Shown piece by piece: positions 52,696 to 54,595 of a stretch of 54,595 bases of DNA. The stretch comes from an uncultured Geobacteraceae bacterium (lineage in GTDB: Bacteria; Desulfobacterota; Desulfuromonadia; Geobacterales; Pseudopelobacteraceae). The position numbers and the translations under genes were made by a program. The notes under the pieces are model-generated. The model saw nothing but the letters and a program-made list of their open reading frames with translations. It was not told the DNA's origin and did not search any database. Position 1 is the stretch's first letter. Each line of letters opens with the position of its first letter. The stretch spans positions 1 to 54,595 of the forward strand of contig CAIRBT010000033.1 of assembly GCA_903876875.1 (NCBI GenBank). Direction: 5' to 3'.

Positions 52696-54595
52696 TTACC
52701 AGGTCATCCCGTTCAAATCACCAACCACCAGCCGCAGCAGTATGATGACATCACCGAGGGTCAACTGACCGTCCGGATGATGTTTTCCGGCGACGAGGGG
52801 TCCCACGTCCAGCCGGTCAAGGTCGGCCTGGGTTTGGTCTGCATTACCTGAGGCGATCTGCAGGGCACGCAGGGCATCGCCAATCGTGTACGGCTGATAG
52901 ACGATGTTGCGCGACGCCGTGGTCTTGTTGCCAGCCGCGTCCGTGGCACCAATGGCAATGGTGTATGTCTGCGGTGTGGTAAAGGTGACGGCCTGGGCGA
53001 ACGAGCCATCGTTGTTCACGGTGGCCGCCGGGGTTATGGCAGCACCGTTGACCGTTGTCGAGAGGGTCACGCCATTATTGTTGTCCGATGTAGTTCCCGT
53101 AACCTCATACCTGTCCAGGGTCGTGGTAATGGCCGTGGCCGGGTCGGTGATAGCCAGCACCGGCGCGGTTGCGTCATAGGTTACGGTACGCTGGGCGGTG
53201 GTGCCATGTGGCGGTGTGTCGGCATCCTGTGCCAGTATGCTGATGGTATGCTCACCCGGTGTCAGCGTCACGTTCAGAGTGAAGTTATTCTGGGCACCGG
53301 TGGTATTTACTCTCACCGGCTCGTTGCTATTATCCGTAATGGTGACGGTTCCCGGCTTGCTCACTCGCCCGGCAATGGTGGCACTCTGCTGATTGGTGAA
53401 GGAGTGATCCGCCGGTGTAGGTGGAGTAGTCAGGGTTATTTCCGGCACCGTGGTGTCGTAGATGATGGTACGGGTGTCGGTGGTCTGATTGCCAGCGGCG
53501 TCAGTCGCCACGGTAGTGATGGTATTTTGTCCCGGCACCAGGCTGCGTGCCGTTGTGAAGCTGCTGCCGGTCAGCGTGACCGCCGTGCCGGTTACCGTCA
53601 CGGACGAGATGCCGTTGGTGTCGGTCGCCGTACCGCTGATGTTAAAGGTATTGTCGCTGGTCACGGTGTCGTTGGCCAGTGCGGTCAGGTTTAATTGGGG
53701 TGCCGTGGCATCGACCGTACATGGTGTGCTGTCGGTTGAGGGGGTGGCGGTTATGGAGCCATTGCTTGCGGTATTGGCACGGAGAGTGACGGCGAGCGTC
53801 CCGTTGCCGGTAATCCCGGACAGAGTCACGGTTCGCGTCGTCGTACCGGTTCCGCTTACCGCTGCGGAGCCGTTGGCGGTTCCGGTTTTGATAACAGTGA
53901 CGTCACTGTTGGCCAGGGTAATGGCGGTCGCATCCGTGTAGGTGACCGTATAGGTTACCGTACTGCCCGGTTTTACGACGGTGGCCGATGGTGCGCCGAG
54001 CACCGGTGTCAAAATGTTGGGGGTGACGCTGCCGGAAGCCGCCGACGCCGCACCGCTCCCTTTGCTATTGGTCGCCACAACGGTAAAGGTATAGGCTGTC
54101 CCGTTCGTCAGGTTGGTCATGGCATGTGTTGTTAGCGTTGCCCCGGCATTACTGTCAACGCCACCGGGCGGGATGGACGTCACCGTGTAACCGGTGATGG
54201 CACTGCCGCCATTGGAGGCCGGAGCGGCAAAGGTCACCGTCGCCTGGGTATTGCCCGGGGTTGCAGTGACTGCGGTGGGCGCACCCGGCACGGTCGCCTC
54301 GGGGGTTACGCTGGCAGAGGCTGAAGAGGCACTGCTTGTCCCGACTGCGTTGGTGGCGGTGACCGTGAAGGTGTAGGCGGTGCCGTTGGTCAGGCCGGTA
54401 ATCGTGTGTGATGGTGCCGTTGACCCGGCGTTGCTATCGACACCACCGGCGGGAGTTGAGGTGACGGTGTAGCCGGTGATGGTGCTGCCGCCGTTAGAGG
54501 CCGGGGGGGTGAAGGTTACGGAAGCCTGGCCGTTGCCTGCGGTGGCGATGCCGATGGTCGGCGCTCCCGGTATGGTCATTGGAGTTACGCTGGCA
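52696..54595 (-). CDS. Fn3/Ig-repeat surface protein with dockerin-like C-terminus (N-terminus off right edge)
   Basis: The reading frame is open to the right edge, so only the C-terminal ~632 residues are seen; a Met near the edge lies within a repeat and is not the start. Two fibronectin type III repeats of ~92 residues come first (PGAPTAVTATPGNTQATVTF; GYTVTS and LTNGTAYTFTV in each). Then come four or five Ig-like domains with Thr/Val strands (VTATDAAGN-like endings in several). The final ~65 residues hold TIGDALRALQIASGN and a second copy with PDGQLTLGDVIILLRLVVGD, a dockerin-like pair of helix-loop motifs. It is probably a large extracellular protein. It precedes the cohesin-like lipoprotein gene by 39 bases in the same direction. 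Confidence 0.85.
   Translation of the reverse strand, partial: ASVTPMTIPGAPTIGIATAGNGQASVTFTPPASNGGSTITGYTVTSTPAGGVDSNAGSTAPSHTITGLTNGTAYTFTVTATNAVGTSSASSASASVTPEATVPGAPTAVTATPGNTQATVTFAAPASNGGSAITGYTVTSIPPGGVDSNAGATLTTHAMTNLTNGTAYTFTVVATNSKGSGAASAASGSVTPNILTPVLGAPSATVVKPGSTVTYTVTYTDATAITLANSDVTVIKTGTANGSAAVSGTGTTTRTVTLSGITGNGTLAVTLRANTASNGSITATPSTDSTPCTVDATAPQLNLTALANDTVTSDNTFNISGTATDTNGISSVTVTGTAVTLTGSSFTTARSLVPGQNTITTVATDAAGNQTTDTRTIIYDTTVPEITLTTPPTPADHSFTNQQSATIAGRVSKPGTVTITDNSNEPVRVNTTGAQNNFTLNVTLTPGEHTISILAQDADTPPHGTTAQRTVTYDATAPVLAITDPATAITTTLDRYEVTGTTSDNNNGVTLSTTVNGAAITPAATVNNDGSFAQAVTFTTPQTYTIAIGATDAAGNKTTASRNIVYQPYTIGDALRALQIASGNADQTQADLDRLDVGPLVAGKHHPDGQLTLGDVIILLRLVVGDLNGMTW

Overview
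The window looks like chromosome from a Geobacter-like bacterium (Desulfuromonadota; Geobacter, Trichlorobacter or Pelobacter-type). The pointers are a seven-heme NapC/NirT-type inner membrane cytochrome resembling ImcH, a GEMM-class cyclic-dinucleotide riboswitch, a leucine T-box in front of leuA (T-boxes are rare in Gram-negatives but known in this lineage), sigma54- and sigma28-type flagellar promoters, and many TPR and repeat-rich secreted proteins. The organism assignment is inference from gene content only.

Left part (1-12.6 kb, minus strand): the flagellar basal-body operon flgB-flgC-fliE-fliF-fliG-fliH (fliH runs off the left edge) behind a sigma54-type promoter; a large secreted TPR protein; a small chemotaxis group cheY-cheX plus a CheX-like protein fused to a receiver that lacks its phospho-acceptor Asp; a phosphohexomutase; and an flhB-like stub with a FliK-type hook-length protein. 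12.6-19.7 kb (plus): a complete cbb3 oxidase locus (ccoNOQP, fixH, ccoI, ccoS, SafE-like) in which one heme domain seems to sit on CcoO rather than CcoP. 19.7-33.5 kb: a DUF342 protein overlapping a REC/HD-GYP response regulator (minus), T-box-leuA and a diguanylate cyclase (plus), two membrane proteins (minus), the ImcH-like cytochrome (plus), trxB with a tiny acidic partner (minus), and ilvA followed by a one-module TPR-glycosyltransferase (plus).

33.5-47 kb (minus) is the most unusual part. A short flagellin of alphaproteobacterial appearance with its regulators FlbT and FlaF lies next to a tightly overlapped cluster of TPR proteins and glycosyltransferases. The cluster includes a 1808-residue protein made of four tandem TPR-plus-GT9-like modules. 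Both the flagellin gene and the first gene of the glycosyltransferase cluster carry good sigma28 (FliA) promoter matches, so the cluster is probably a late flagellar, flagellin- or filament-glycosylation system. A divergent FlgO-like lipoprotein follows.

47.8-54.6 kb (minus) encodes surface or secreted proteins: a papain-type protease with a BACON-like domain and seven 90-residue repeats, controlled by a GEMM riboswitch and terminator; a lipoprotein with a cohesin-like tail; and an Fn3/Ig-repeat protein with a dockerin-like C-terminus that runs off the right edge. The diguanylate cyclase, HD-GYP protein and GEMM riboswitch suggest that cyclic dinucleotides link motility and surface functions here. 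No tRNA, rRNA, CRISPR array or insertion sequence was recognised.
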